From contig JACKKN010000011.1 in the NCBI GenBank assembly GCA_024236415.1, forward strand, positions 1 through 64,000: a stretch of DNA of 64,000 bases, in the 5' to 3' direction. Numbering within the stretch: the stretch's first letter is position 1; each line of letters starts with the position of its first letter. Positions 8,722-18,042 of the stretch are shown in pieces. The notes beneath the pieces are model-generated. The model was not told the DNA's origin. It did no database searches and saw only the letters and a program-made list of their open reading frames with translations. The DNA comes from Hyphomicrobiales bacterium. Its GTDB lineage: Bacteria; Pseudomonadota; Alphaproteobacteria; Rhodospirillales; JACKKN01. Made by a program: the position numbers and the translations under genes.

Positions 8722-9753
8722 ATGACCATCGCCCACATGAAGACTTTCCCCCGCGCCTCCCTGGCGCACCTGCCCACGCCGCTGGAGCCCATGCCGCGGC
8801 TCAGCGCCCACCTGAACGGCCCGCCGCTGTACGTCAAGCGCGACGACTGCACCGGCCTGGCAATGGGCGGCAACAAGGCGCGGCAGATCGAATACTACCT
8901 GGGCGAGGCCCTGGCCCAGGGCGCCGACACGGTGCTGATCACCGGCGCCGTGCAGTCCAACTTCGTGCGCCAGGTGGCCGCCGGCGCCTGCAAGCTGGGC
9001 CTCAATTGCCACGTCCAGCTGGAGAACCGGGTGGCGGACATGCCCGCCGCCTACCATGAGAGCGGCAACGTCCTGCTGAACCGCATCTTCGGCGCCACCA
9101 TCCACCACTTCCCGGTGGGCGAGGACGAGGCGGCCGCCGACCGCAACCTGGAGAAGATCGCGCGCGAGGTCGAGGCCGCCGGCGGCCGGCCCTACATCAT
9201 CCCTCTGGGCGCCGACCACCCGCCGCTGGGCGCCGTGGGCTACATGGACGCGGCCGGCGAGATCCTGGACCAGGCGCGCGGGATGGGGGTCGGGATCGGC
9301 GCCTTCGTCACCGCCAGCGGCAGCGCCGTGACCCACGCCGGCCTGCTGACGGGCCTGCGCCACCGCGGCTGCGACCTGCCCGTGGCCGGCATCTGCGTGC
9401 GCCGCGACGCGGTGCAGCAGTCGGCCCGGGTGCTGGCCCGGTGCCGCGACCTGGAGCGACTGGCCGGCCTGCCGGCCCGCATCACGGAATCCGACGTCTG
9501 GACCACCGACGCCTACCTGGGCCCGTCCTACGGCAAGCCGACGCCGCAGATGTTCGAGGCCGTTCGGCTGGCGGCGCGGCTGGAGGGCCTGCTGGTGGAC
9601 CCGGTCTACACCGGCAAGGTGTTCGCCGGCGCCATCGGCCTGGTGCGCGACGGCACCTTTTCGGGCGAAAAGGCCGTGGTGGTCCTGCACACGGGCGGCA
9701 CCCCGGCCCTGTTCGGCTACGCCCATCTGTTCGAAGACGGCTGGGACGGGTGA
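8722..9753 (+). CDS. PLP-dependent D-cysteine desulfhydrase family protein
   Basis: This is a fold-type II PLP enzyme of the ACC deaminase / D-cysteine desulfhydrase group. Members release ammonia from D-cysteine, ACC or cysteate. The 343-residue protein has the family opening (SLAHLPTPLEPMPRLSAHL). The Schiff-base lysine is K52 in AMGGNKARQIEYY. The substrate-binding loop reads ITGAVQSNFVRQVAAG, and HTGGTPALFGYA lies near the C-terminus. The exact substrate cannot be told from sequence alone: DcyD-like or L-cysteate lyase (CuyA)-like are both possible. The start could also be the ATG at 8737. Its stop overlaps the next gene by four bases. Confidence 0.82.
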   Translation: MTIAHMKTFPRASLAHLPTPLEPMPRLSAHLNGPPLYVKRDDCTGLAMGGNKARQIEYYLGEALAQGADTVLITGAVQSNFVRQVAAGACKLGLNCHVQLENRVADMPAAYHESGNVLLNRIFGATIHHFPVGEDEAAADRNLEKIAREVEAAGGRPYIIPLGADHPPLGAVGYMDAAGEILDQARGMGVGIGAFVTASGSAVTHAGLLTGLRHRGCDLPVAGICVRRDAVQQSARVLARCRDLERLAGLPARITESDVWTTDAYLGPSYGKPTPQMFEAVRLAARLEGLLVDPVYTGKVFAGAIGLVRDGTFSGEKAVVVLHTGGTPALFGYAHLFEDGWDG

Positions 9754-10181
9754 GCCGCCCGCCGGCCCCCCTGCCCATGGTGGCGCCCGAGGTGGAGGCC
9801 GTGGTGGGCGCCTATCCGCCCGCCGCCCGCCGCCGGTTCGAGGAGCTGCGCCGGCTGGTCTACCAGGTCGCGGAGCGCGAGGGCGCAGGCCCCCTGACCG
9901 AGACCCTGAAGTGGGGCGAGCCCGCCTACCTGACCGCCGCCAGCAAGGCCGGCACCACCGTGCGCCTGGCCTGGAAGGCCAAGGAGCCCGCGGTGATCGG
10001 CGCCTACGTCAACTGCAACACCACCCTGGTGGAGACCTGGCGCCGGATGTTCGACGGCACCCTGGCCTTCGCCGGCAACCGCGCCGTCCTGCTGGACCTG
10101 GCCGGCCCCCTGCCCGATCGCCCGCTGGCCATCTGCCTGGCCCAGGCGCTGACCTACCACCGCGACAAGCGCCGGTCCTGA
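9750..10181 (+). CDS. DUF1801 domain protein
   Basis: The 143-residue protein resembles the YdhG/DUF1801 fold. This shows in the helix RRRFEELRRLVYQVAERE, the motif ETLKWGEPAYLT, and the ending AICLAQALTYHRDKRRS. No enzymatic activity is established for the family. The GTG start at 9750 overlaps the stop of the upstream PLP enzyme (GTGA), which suggests translational coupling. An internal ATG at 9777 is an alternative. Confidence 0.75.
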   Translation: MSRPPAPLPMVAPEVEAVVGAYPPAARRRFEELRRLVYQVAEREGAGPLTETLKWGEPAYLTAASKAGTTVRLAWKAKEPAVIGAYVNCNTTLVETWRRMFDGTLAFAGNRAVLLDLAGPLPDRPLAICLAQALTYHRDKRRS

Positions 10182-10274
10182 CCCGGCAACTGCGCCGCAA
10201 GGGCCGGGTAGATCGGTGCCGGAAAAGGCGCTTCCCTGGCGACCCGTTCAACCGGCCGCCAAGGAGCACCGACC

Positions 10275-10748
10275 ATGACCGCCCTGCGCTTCATCGCCCT
10301 GCCCACCGACACCGCCCGCGCCCTGCGCGCCGGCGGCCCCGATGCCAACGGCCAGGCGCCCGTGCGCCGCGTTTCCGACGGCGCCGGCATCCCCTGCCGC
10401 CACTGCCTGGCCCCGGTGGCCGCCGGCGACCCCTACCTGGTGCTGGCCCACCGGCCGTTCCCGGCGGCCCAGCCCTACGCCGAGACCGGGCCCGTGTTCC
10501 TGCACGCCGGCGACTGCCCGCGCCACGGCGAGGACGCCGGCATGCCGCCCATGTTCCGGGCCCGCGAAACCTGGCTCCTGCGCGGCTACGGCGCCGACGA
10601 CTGGATCGTCTACGGCACCGGCGGCCCGGTGCCCACCCGCGACCTGGAAGCCCGCGCCGCCGACCTGCTGGCCCGCCCCGACGTGGCCTACCTGCACCTG
10701 CGCTCGGCCCAGTACAACTGCTTCCAGTGCCGCATCGAGGAGGGGTGA
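10275..10748 (+). CDS. DUF1203 family protein
   Basis: The 157-residue protein carries the DUF1203 signature. It has a CRHC pair near residue 41, YLVLAHRPF, GPVFLHAGDCPRH near residue 75, RARETWLLRGY in the middle, and the tail AQYNCFQCRIEEG. The function is unknown. The conserved Cys/His residues could bind a metal, but this is inference. AAGGAG precedes the ATG with good spacing. Confidence 0.8.
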   Translation: MTALRFIALPTDTARALRAGGPDANGQAPVRRVSDGAGIPCRHCLAPVAAGDPYLVLAHRPFPAAQPYAETGPVFLHAGDCPRHGEDAGMPPMFRARETWLLRGYGADDWIVYGTGGPVPTRDLEARAADLLARPDVAYLHLRSAQYNCFQCRIEEG

Positions 10749-10770
10749 GGCCCGCTCCCACCACCGAAAC

Positions 10771-10794
10771 AAAACGCCCGCCGGGAGGCGGGCG
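10771..10794 (-). terminator. Rho-independent terminator of infC
   Basis: Read on the minus strand, an 8-bp stem (CGCCCGCC / GGCGGGCG, loop TCCC) is followed by TTTTGTTT. It lies 70 bases beyond the infC stop and also separates infC from the converging DUF1203 gene. Confidence 0.8.
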
Positions 10795-10864
10795 TGCGTT
10801 CGTTCGGGGTTTTCGCCCCCGGGTGGCTTCCGGGGGTCTTTTTGGCGTGGGGCCGCGCCGCGGC

Positions 10865-11401
10865 TCAGCGCGGGGCGATGATCATGATCATCTGGCGGCC
10901 TTCCATCTTGGGGAACAGCTCGACCTTGGCCAGCTCGTCCATCTCCTCGCGGACCCGGTCCAGCACCTTCATGCCCAGGTCCTGGTGGGCCAGTTCGCGG
11001 CCGCGGAAGCGGATCGTCACCTTGACCTTGTCGCCGTCTTCGATGAACCGGTTCATGGCCCGCATCTTGACCTGGTAGTCGTGCTCGTCGATGCCCGGGC
11101 GCATCTTGATCTCCTTGACGTCGATGATCTTCTGCTTCTTGCGCGCCTCGTTCTTCTTCTTCTGGGCCTCGTACTTGTACTTGCCGTAGTCCAGGATCTT
11201 GCACACCGGCGGGTCGGCGTTGGGCGACACCTCGACCAGGTCGAGGCCGGCCTCCCAGGCCATCTCCATGCCTTCCCTGACGGAGAGGACACCGACCATG
11301 GATCCGTCGGCGTCGACGACCCGCACCTTGGGCGAGTCGATCTGTTCGTTGACACGGGGACCGTCCCGGTCCGGTGTCTGGTTGAAGGGTGGACGTGCTA
11401 T
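10865..11401 (-). CDS. infC: Translation initiation factor IF-3 (AUA start)
   Basis: IF-3 binds the 30S subunit, prevents premature 50S joining and checks the start codon. The 178-residue product has the N-domain (NEQIDSPKVRVVDADG, VSPNADPPVCKILDYGKYKYE), a lysine-rich linker and the C-domain (KVTIRFRGRELAHQDLG). The start is placed at ATA (11401-11399). The full N-terminus reads IARPPFNQTPDRDGP, and a strong AAAGGAG lies seven bases before it. No ATG, GTG or TTG is in frame there. The first ordinary start is GTG at 11326, which would remove conserved N-domain residues. Rare start codons are a known feature of infC and allow autoregulation by IF-3. thrS lies upstream on the same strand, as in many bacteria. 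Confidence 0.95.
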   Translation of the reverse strand: MARPPFNQTPDRDGPRVNEQIDSPKVRVVDADGSMVGVLSVREGMEMAWEAGLDLVEVSPNADPPVCKILDYGKYKYEAQKKKNEARKKQKIIDVKEIKMRPGIDEHDYQVKMRAMNRFIEDGDKVKVTIRFRGRELAHQDLGMKVLDRVREEMDELAKVELFPKMEGRQMIMIIAPR

Positions 11402-11564
11402 CTCGTGGCTCCTTTCGGTTGTTGGTCCTGCTGCCCGGTTGTTGGTCCATGCACGACGCCGGCCCCGCCGGGCGGGGACCGCGCCGCAAAGTCATCCTAT
11501 CTCACGCAATGCGCGCAACACCGCCCGGGCGTGGCAATTCCCGCGCGGCCGTTCGCGGCAACGC

Positions 11565-13484
11565 TCACGCGGCCGCCAGGGGTCCGGCAGCCTCGCCCCT
11601 AAGTCTAGCAACTGCTTCATCCAGGGCAAGAATTTCCTGGGCCTTGCCGCCCAGGCGGCGCAGGGCCACGGTGCCCTCGTCGGCCTCGCGCTTGCCCACC
11701 ACCAGGATCACCGGGACCTTGGCCATGCTGTGCTCGCGGACCTTGTAGTTGATCTTCTCGTTGCGCAGGTCGACCTCGGCCTTGAGGCCGGCGGCGGCCA
11801 GGGCGTCGGCCACCTGCCGGGCGTAGGGGTCGGCGTCGCTGGTGATGGTCGCCACCACAGCCTGCACCGGGGCCAGCCACAGGGGGAAGCGCCCGGCGTA
11901 GTTCTCGATCAGGATGCCGATGAACCGCTCGAACGAGCCCAGGATGGCCCGGTGCAGCATCACCGGGCGATGCTTCTCGCCGTCCTCGCCGACGTAGTTG
12001 GCGTCCAGGCGCTCGGGCAGCACGAAGTCCACCTGCAGGGTGCCGCACTGCCAGTCGCGGCCGATGGCGTCGCGCAGGACGAATTCCAGCTTGGGGCCGT
12101 AGAAGGCGCCCTCGCCCGGGTTCAGGGTCATCTCCACCCCGGCGGCAAGGGTGGCGTCGCGCAGGGCCTTCTCGGCCTTGTCCCAGGTCTCGTCGCTGCC
12201 GGCGCGCTTCTCGGGCCGGTCCGAGAACTTGACCGTGAACGATTCGAAGCCCAGGTCCTTGTAGATGGAGTCCAGCAGGGCGATGAACACCCCGGTCTCG
12301 GATTCGATCTGCTCCTCGGTGCAGAAGATGTGGGCGTCGTCCTGGACGAAGGCGCGCACCCGCATCAGCCCGTGCAGGGCGCCCGACGGCTCGTTGCGGT
12401 GGCAGGACCCGAACTCGGCGATGCGCAGGGGCAGGTCGCGGTAGCTCTTGATGCCCTGGTTGAAGATCTGCACGTGGCACGGGCAGTTCATGGGCTTGAC
12501 CGCCAGCACCTTGTCCTCGGCCTCGGAGATGAACATGTGCTCGCGGAACTTCTCCCAGTGGCCCGAGGCCTCCCACAGGCCGCGGTCCACGAGCTGCGGC
12601 GTGTTGACCTCGACGTAGCCGGCCTTCTCCAGGCGCGCGCGCATGTACCCCTGCACCGTGCGGTACAGCGTCCACCCCTTGGGGTGCCAGAAGGCGGCGC
12701 CCGGCGCCTCCTCCTGCAGGTGGAACAGCTCCATCTCGCGGCCCAGGCGCCGGTGGTCGCGCTTCTCGGCCTCCTCCAGCATGTGCAGGTAGGCATTGAG
12801 CTGCTTGTCGTCGGCCCAGGCGGTGCCGTAGATGCGCTGCAGCATGGCGTTGCGGGCGTCGCCGCGCCAGTAGGCGCCGGCCAGCTTCATCAGCTTGAAC
12901 GCCTTGCCCAGGCGCCCGGTGCTGGGCAGGTGCGGGCCGCGGCACATGTCGAACCAGTCGCCCTGGCGATAGACCGTGACCGGCTCGTCCGCCGGGATGT
13001 CGCGGATCAGCTCGGCCTTGTAGATCTCGCCCATGCCCTCGAACACCCGGGCCAGCTCGTCGCGGTCCCAGACCTCGCGGGTGATGGGCAGGTCGCGGTC
13101 GACGATCTCGGCCATGCGCGCCTCGATCCGCGCCAGGTCCTCGGGCACGAAGGGCTCGTTGCGGGCGAAGTCGTAGTAGAAGCCGTTCTCGATCGCCGGG
13201 CCGATGGTCACCTGGGTGCCGGGGTACAGCTCCTGCACCGCCTGGGCCATGACGTGGGCGGCGTCGTGGCGCAGCAGCTCCAGCCCTTCGGCGTCCTTGG
13301 CCGTGACGATGGCGACGCCGGCGTCGGCCTCGATGTCGCGGCTCAGGTCCCACAGGTCGCCGTTCACGCGCACGGCCAGGGCCGCCTTGGCCAGGCCGGG
13401 CCCGATATCCGCCGCGATAGTGGCGCCGCTGACCACACTCTCGTAGTCGCGCCTGCTGCCATCGGGGAGGGTGATCGTAACCAT
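11565..13484 (-). CDS. thrS: Threonine--tRNA ligase
   Basis: This class II synthetase charges tRNA-Thr. The 639-residue protein has the N-terminal TGS domain (MVTITLPDGSRRDYES) and the editing domain with HDAAHVMAQAVQ. In the catalytic core, MNCPCHVQIFNQGIKSYRDL holds the zinc-ligand cysteine and RIAEFGSCHRNEPSGAL is motif 2. A C-terminal anticodon-binding domain ends in LGGKAQEILALDEAV. The start ATG at 13484 gives the standard N-terminus, and longer upstream frames carry no family sequence. infC follows after 163 bases. Confidence 0.98.
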   Translation of the reverse strand: MVTITLPDGSRRDYESVVSGATIAADIGPGLAKAALAVRVNGDLWDLSRDIEADAGVAIVTAKDAEGLELLRHDAAHVMAQAVQELYPGTQVTIGPAIENGFYYDFARNEPFVPEDLARIEARMAEIVDRDLPITREVWDRDELARVFEGMGEIYKAELIRDIPADEPVTVYRQGDWFDMCRGPHLPSTGRLGKAFKLMKLAGAYWRGDARNAMLQRIYGTAWADDKQLNAYLHMLEEAEKRDHRRLGREMELFHLQEEAPGAAFWHPKGWTLYRTVQGYMRARLEKAGYVEVNTPQLVDRGLWEASGHWEKFREHMFISEAEDKVLAVKPMNCPCHVQIFNQGIKSYRDLPLRIAEFGSCHRNEPSGALHGLMRVRAFVQDDAHIFCTEEQIESETGVFIALLDSIYKDLGFESFTVKFSDRPEKRAGSDETWDKAEKALRDATLAAGVEMTLNPGEGAFYGPKLEFVLRDAIGRDWQCGTLQVDFVLPERLDANYVGEDGEKHRPVMLHRAILGSFERFIGILIENYAGRFPLWLAPVQAVVATITSDADPYARQVADALAAAGLKAEVDLRNEKINYKVREHSMAKVPVILVVGKREADEGTVALRRLGGKAQEILALDEAVARLRGEAAGPLAAA

Positions 13485-13662
13485 GTCCGTCCTGTCCGTC
13501 TCGAAACCGTGAAAAACACAAGCCCCGCGCGGCCTTGCGCGGGTCCGGCGCAATGTAGAACGTTTCCCCGGGGTGTCAAGGCGCCGCCCGCCACAGGCCC
13601 CTGGTGCCGGGGAACGATCTGGTCGACAATGCGCCCCGTCCGCCACCGCAGGAAGCAGCCCC

Positions 13663-14430
13663 ATGGCCACCGGGCCCGCCGACACCGCCGCCGCCACCCG
13701 CGCCCCCGTGCGCATCGCCATGTGGTCGGGCCCGCGCAACATCTCCACCGCCATGATGCGGGCGTGGGAGAACCGGGCCGACACGGCGGTGGTGGACGAG
13801 CCCCTGTACGCCCACTACCTGGCCGAGACGGGCCTCGAGCACCCCATGCGCGACCGGGTCCTGGCCGCCATGGACACCGACTGGCGCGCCGTCGCCGCGA
13901 CCCTGACCGGGCCGGTGCCGGGCGGCGCGGCCGTGTTCTACCAGAAGCACATGGCCCACCACCTGCTGCCCGGAGTCGGGCGGGACTGGCTGGACGGCCT
14001 GACCCACTGCTTCCTGATCCGCGAGCCGGCGCGGGTGCTGGCGTCGTACCTGCAGAAGCGCGAGCGGGCGACCCTGGACGACCTGGGCTTCGCCCAGCAG
14101 GTGGAGATCTTCGAGCGCGAGCGGGCGCGCACCGGCCGCGTGCCGCCGGTGCTGGAGGCGCGCGACGTGCTGGCCGACCCGGAACGCCTGCTGCGGCTGC
14201 TGTGCGCCGCCGTGGGGGTCGATTTCGACCCGGCCATGCTGTCCTGGCCGCCGGGGCGGCGCGACAGCGACGGGGTCTGGGCGCCGCACTGGTACCACGC
14301 CGTCGAGGCGTCGACCGGATTCGCCCCGCCGCGCGACGAACCGGTGCACCTGACCGGCGACCTGGCCGACCTGGCCGCCGCCTGCGAGCCCCACTACCGG
14401 CGCCTCTACGAACACCGCCTGGGAACCTGA
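13663..14430 (+). CDS. Sulfotransferase family protein
   Basis: The 255-residue protein has a P-loop-like PAPS-binding opening (IAMWSGPRNISTAMMRAW) and the conserved DEPLYAHYL segment. A downstream IREPARVLASYL stretch resembles the 3'-phosphate-binding motif of sulfotransferases, and HWYHAVEASTGFAPP lies near the end. The acceptor is unknown. The ATG at 13663 was chosen because AGGAAG precedes it and the upstream extension has no family sequence. The threonine dehydratase gene follows after five bases, so they are probably co-transcribed. Confidence 0.75.
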   Translation: MATGPADTAAATRAPVRIAMWSGPRNISTAMMRAWENRADTAVVDEPLYAHYLAETGLEHPMRDRVLAAMDTDWRAVAATLTGPVPGGAAVFYQKHMAHHLLPGVGRDWLDGLTHCFLIREPARVLASYLQKRERATLDDLGFAQQVEIFERERARTGRVPPVLEARDVLADPERLLRLLCAAVGVDFDPAMLSWPPGRRDSDGVWAPHWYHAVEASTGFAPPRDEPVHLTGDLADLAAACEPHYRRLYEHRLGT

Positions 14431-14435
14431 CCGCC

Positions 14436-15644
14436 ATGACCGACACATTCACCGCCGCCGACGTCCGCGCCGCCGCCGCCGCCATCGCCGGCGCCGTGGT
14501 GCGCACCAAGACGGCGCCGTCCCTGACCCTGTCGCGCCTGACCGGGGCCCAGGTCTTCGTCAAGTTCGAGAACCACCAGTTCACGGCCTCGTTCAAGGAG
14601 CGCGGGGCCCTGAACCGCATGCTGGCCCTGACCGCCGACGAGCGCGCGAGGGGAGTGGTCGCCATGTCGGCCGGCAACCACGCCCAGGGGGTGGCCTGCC
14701 ACGCCCAGCGCCTGGAGATCGCCGCCACCATCGTCATGCCCCGCGACACCCCCAACATCAAGGTCCGCCACACCATGGACTTCGGCGCCCGGGTGGTGCT
14801 GCACGGCGCCACCCTGGCCGAGGCCAGCGCCCATGCCCACGCCCTGGCGGCCGAGCGCGGCGCCGTCTTCATCCACCCCTACGACGACCCCCTGGTGGCC
14901 GCCGGCCAGGGCACCGTGGGGCTGGAGATGCTGGCCGACGTGCCGGACCTGGAGGTCCTGGTGGTGCCCATCGGCGGCGGCGGGCTGATCGCGGGCGTCG
15001 CCACCGCGGCCAAGGACGCGAACCCGGACATCCAGGTGATCGGCGTGCAGACGCGGCGCTACCCGGGCATGGTCCAGGCCCTGGGCGGCGGCGAGCCGGC
15101 CGCTGGCGGCGGCACCATCGCCGAGGGCATCGCCGTCAAGGAGCCGGGCGCCATGACGCGGCGCGTGGTGGCCGACCTGGTGGACCACATCGCCCTGGTC
15201 GACGAGCCGCGCATCGAGCAGGCCATCTGCCTCTACCTGATGATCGAGAAGACCGTGGCCGAGGGCGCCGGCGCCGCCGCCCTGGCCGCCGTGCTGGACG
15301 ACCCCGACCGGTTCCGCGGCCGCAAGGTGGGGCTGGTCCTGTCGGGCGGCAACATCGACCAGCGCCTGCTGGCCACGGTGCTGATGCGCGACCTGGTGCG
15401 CCAGGGGCGCATGGCGCGCCTGCGGGTCACGGTCTCGGACACGCCCGGCGAACTGGCCCACGTGACCCGCATCATCGGCGAGGGCGGCGGCAACATCGTC
15501 GACGTGGCGCACCTGCGCGCCTTCTCCCACGCCCCGGCCAAGTCGGCCGAGGTGGACTTCGCCCTGGAGACCCGCGACGCCGACCAGATGGAGGCCATCG
15601 TCACCGCCCTGACCCAGGCGGGGTACCCGGTCAGCCGGGCCTAG
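14436..15644 (+). CDS. ilvA: Threonine ammonia-lyase (biosynthetic/catabolic type, ACT domain)
   Basis: This PLP enzyme deaminates L-threonine to 2-oxobutanoate. The 402-residue protein has the Schiff-base lysine K54 (ASFKERGALNRM), the SAGNHAQGVA loop, and the glycine-rich phosphate-binding loop PIGGGGLIAG. A single C-terminal ACT domain (about residues 328-402) begins LRVTVSDTPGELAHVTRI. That layout fits the shorter IlvA/TdcB class. The gene symbol is a best guess between ilvA and tdcB. Confidence 0.9.
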   Translation: MTDTFTAADVRAAAAAIAGAVVRTKTAPSLTLSRLTGAQVFVKFENHQFTASFKERGALNRMLALTADERARGVVAMSAGNHAQGVACHAQRLEIAATIVMPRDTPNIKVRHTMDFGARVVLHGATLAEASAHAHALAAERGAVFIHPYDDPLVAAGQGTVGLEMLADVPDLEVLVVPIGGGGLIAGVATAAKDANPDIQVIGVQTRRYPGMVQALGGGEPAAGGGTIAEGIAVKEPGAMTRRVVADLVDHIALVDEPRIEQAICLYLMIEKTVAEGAGAAALAAVLDDPDRFRGRKVGLVLSGGNIDQRLLATVLMRDLVRQGRMARLRVTVSDTPGELAHVTRIIGEGGGNIVDVAHLRAFSHAPAKSAEVDFALETRDADQMEAIVTALTQAGYPVSRA

Positions 15645-15670
15645 CGACTTCCTGCCGGTTGCCGAATTCC

Positions 15671-15795
15671 GCCGTCGTTCCCGCGCAGGCGGGAACCCAT
15701 GCCGTCGTCCGGGCTGCCCGGTCCAGCCCGCATTTGCCGACGCCCGTCGCCCGGAACCGAAGGCGGAATGGATCCCCGCCGACGCGGGGATGACG
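15671..15795 (+). repeat. Palindromic intergenic repeat, copy 1
   Basis: A 125-bp element is bounded by arms that are themselves small hairpins: TTCCCGCGCAGGCGGGAA on the left and ATCCCCGCCGACGCGGGGAT on the right. A second copy is at 19957-20107. Both contain the core CGTCGCCCGGA followed by CCGAAGGCGGAATGGAT. It lies between convergent genes and may act as a terminator-like structure. Confidence 0.8.
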
Positions 15796-15810
15796 CCAAA
15801 GGGGCGTTTT

Positions 15811-16749
15811 TCAGTCCTGGCCGCCCATCACCCCGTCCAGCACCAGGCGCACGTCGGCGGGGGACAGGTCCTCGAGCACCGGGCGGCGCAGGATCTGCAC
15901 CCGCGGGCCGCGCTGGGCGCACAGGGCCGGGTCCGATTCGTGGGAGTACAGCACCACCGACGGACAGCCGGCGGCGGCGATCAGGTGCATGGGGCCGGTG
16001 TCGTTGCCGACCGCCCCGGCGGCGCCCCGGGCCAGCACGGCGATGTCCAGGAAATCGGTCTCGCCGGCCAGGCTGCGCGCCGCCGGGCAGACCAGGTTGA
16101 CCTCGGCCATCTGGCGCGCCTCGCTGGCGGTGCCCAGCAGCACCGGCTGCAGGCCGGCGTCGGCCAGGCCCCGGGCCAGGGCCCCGTACAGGGCGGCCGG
16201 CCAGCGCTTGGCCGGCCGGTGCGGCGCCCCGCCGGGCACCAGCAGCACGTAGCGCTGGGCGAGGCCGAAGCGGCCCACGTCGGCGGCGGCCCAGGACAGG
16301 TCCGGCGCCGGGGTCTCGGCGATGCCGGCGTCGCGCAGCTGCTCGGCCTGGCGGTCCAGGGTGTGCAGGCGGTCGCGGTCCGGGTTGCGGTGCGGGTGCG
16401 AGCAGCCCCGCGCGATGCCCGACCACCGCGGCCGCCGCCCGGGCCCCATCAGGTGGAAGTAGAACGAGCTGCGGTCCGACGTCTGCAGGTCGTAGACCCA
16501 GGCGAAACGGCGCGACCGCAGGCGCCGGCGCAGGGCCAGCCAGGGGCCGGGCCGCAGGCCGCGCGGGCGGTCGTCGATCCAGACCTCGTCCACCAGGCCG
16601 CTGGCGCGGGCGAAATCGGCGTAGGGAGCCGTGGTCAGCAGGGTGACGCGGGCGCCGCCGTGGTGGCGGCGGATGGCGGCCATGGGCCCCAGGGCCTGGA
16701 CGAAATCGCCCAGGGCGCCCAGCTTGATGACCAGCACCTCGTCCGCCAT
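15811..16749 (-). CDS. Glycosyltransferase family 9 (heptosyltransferase-like)
   Basis: GT9 enzymes add heptose or similar sugars to the lipopolysaccharide core on the cytoplasmic face. The 312-residue protein opens with the GT9 motif VLVIKLGALGDFVQALGPMA. It has the central LLVPGGAPHRPAKRWP motif and the ADP-sugar site AVGNDTGPMHLIAAAGCP. The ATG at 16749 fits the family N-terminus. A GTG at 16761 overlapping the upstream stop would add four residues and is a real alternative. It follows the GT4 gene directly, which suggests a short envelope-sugar operon. Confidence 0.88.
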   Translation of the reverse strand: MADEVLVIKLGALGDFVQALGPMAAIRRHHGGARVTLLTTAPYADFARASGLVDEVWIDDRPRGLRPGPWLALRRRLRSRRFAWVYDLQTSDRSSFYFHLMGPGRRPRWSGIARGCSHPHRNPDRDRLHTLDRQAEQLRDAGIAETPAPDLSWAAADVGRFGLAQRYVLLVPGGAPHRPAKRWPAALYGALARGLADAGLQPVLLGTASEARQMAEVNLVCPAARSLAGETDFLDIAVLARGAAGAVGNDTGPMHLIAAAGCPSVVLYSHESDPALCAQRGPRVQILRRPVLEDLSPADVRLVLDGVMGGQD

Positions 16750-16757
16750 GGCGCCGC

Positions 16758-18005
16758 TCACGCCGCGGCCGGCGGGCCCAGCACCTCGCGGTACACGGCC
16801 AGGGTCCGCTCGCACATGGCCCGGGTCGAGAAGTTGGCGCGCACGGTGTCGATGGCCCGCGCCGCCATGCGCCGGCGGTCGTCCTCGCCCAGGGCCAGGG
16901 CCTTGGCCAGGGCGGCGGCCAGGGCCTCGACGTCGCCCGGCGGCACGCGCCAGCCGGTCTCGTCGTCGACCACCGTCTCGCGGGCGCCGCCGTGGTCGGT
17001 GGCCACCACCGGGCGGCCCATGGCCTGGGCCTCGATGACCACGCGGCCGAAGGCCTCGGGGTCGGTGGAGGCCGAGACCACCACGTCCGACAGCATGTAG
17101 GCCGCCGCCATGTCGCGGCAGTGGTCCATGATCCGCACCACCCCGCCCAGGTCGTGGGCCAGGATCAGCTTCTCCAGCTCGCGGCGGTATTCGTGGCGCC
17201 CCTGCTCGGACCCCACCAGCAGGGCGCGGATGTCGCGCCGGCCCAGGCGGGCCACCGCCTCGATGAACACGGTCTGGCCCTTCCACCGGGTCAGGCGGCC
17301 GGGCAGCATGACCACCGGCGCCCCGTCGGGCAACTGCCAGGCCCGGGCCAGGGCGATCACCCGCTCGGCGCTGACCTTGCGCGGGTCGAACCGCTCGAGG
17401 TCGACGCCGCGGTGGATCACCCGCAGCCGCGCCGCCGGCACCCCGTACAGCCGGTGCGCGTGGCCGGCGATGAAGCGCGAGATGGCGATCACCCGCTCGC
17501 CCATGCCCATGACCGCGTTGTAGCGCCGCTTCAGGAAGTTGCCGGCGCCGTAGGTGCCGTGGAAGGTGGTGACGAAGCGGACCCCGGCGCGGCGCGCCGC
17601 GAACAGGGTGCTCCAGGCCGGCGCGCGCGAGCGGGCGTGGGCGATGTCCACCCCCTCGGCGCGCATCAGGTCGGCCAGGCGGGCGATGTTGCGGTACATG
17701 ACCACCGGATTCTTGCTGTCCACCGGCAGCAGGTGGTGCGCGGCCCCGACCCTGGCCAGGTCGTGCACCAGGGGCCCGCCGGCCGAGACCACCAGGGCGC
17801 GGCCGCCGGCGGCGACGATGGCGCGGGCAACCTCGACCGTGCCGCGCTCGACCCCGCCGCCCTCGCCCAGGGCCGGCAGCACCTGCAGCACCGTGGCCCC
17901 GCCCAGGGCCGGCGTCGGGTCGTCGCCCGCGGCCGACGCCGTGGCGGCGTCGGCGGCGAAGGCGGCGGCGGAAGCGGTGTTGCTATGATCGGCCGCGGCG
18001 GTCAT
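16758..18005 (-). CDS. Glycosyltransferase family 4
   Basis: This GT-B fold retaining glycosyltransferase is probably involved in lipopolysaccharide or capsule sugar assembly. The 415-residue protein has an alanine-rich N-terminus, then LPALGEGGGVERGTVEVARA as the N-domain. RLTRWKGQTVFIEAVARL begins the C-domain. The E-x7-E type motif DPEAFGRVVIEAQAMGRPVV binds the nucleotide sugar. The start at ATG 18005 lies 37 bases from the divergent hydrolase gene. Its stop overlaps or abuts the GT9 start. Confidence 0.9.
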   Translation of the reverse strand: MTAAADHSNTASAAAFAADAATASAAGDDPTPALGGATVLQVLPALGEGGGVERGTVEVARAIVAAGGRALVVSAGGPLVHDLARVGAAHHLLPVDSKNPVVMYRNIARLADLMRAEGVDIAHARSRAPAWSTLFAARRAGVRFVTTFHGTYGAGNFLKRRYNAVMGMGERVIAISRFIAGHAHRLYGVPAARLRVIHRGVDLERFDPRKVSAERVIALARAWQLPDGAPVVMLPGRLTRWKGQTVFIEAVARLGRRDIRALLVGSEQGRHEYRRELEKLILAHDLGGVVRIMDHCRDMAAAYMLSDVVVSASTDPEAFGRVVIEAQAMGRPVVATDHGGARETVVDDETGWRVPPGDVEALAAALAKALALGEDDRRRMAARAIDTVRANFSTRAMCERTLAVYREVLGPPAAA

Positions 18006-18042
18006 AAATGGGGCGTTCTCGCTGTTCGCCAAGGTGGAGTCG

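Noticed and set aside
11199..14435. Long open frame ahead of the threonine dehydratase, across thrS
   Set aside because: It lies antisense to thrS and has no family sequence until 14436, where the real gene starts.
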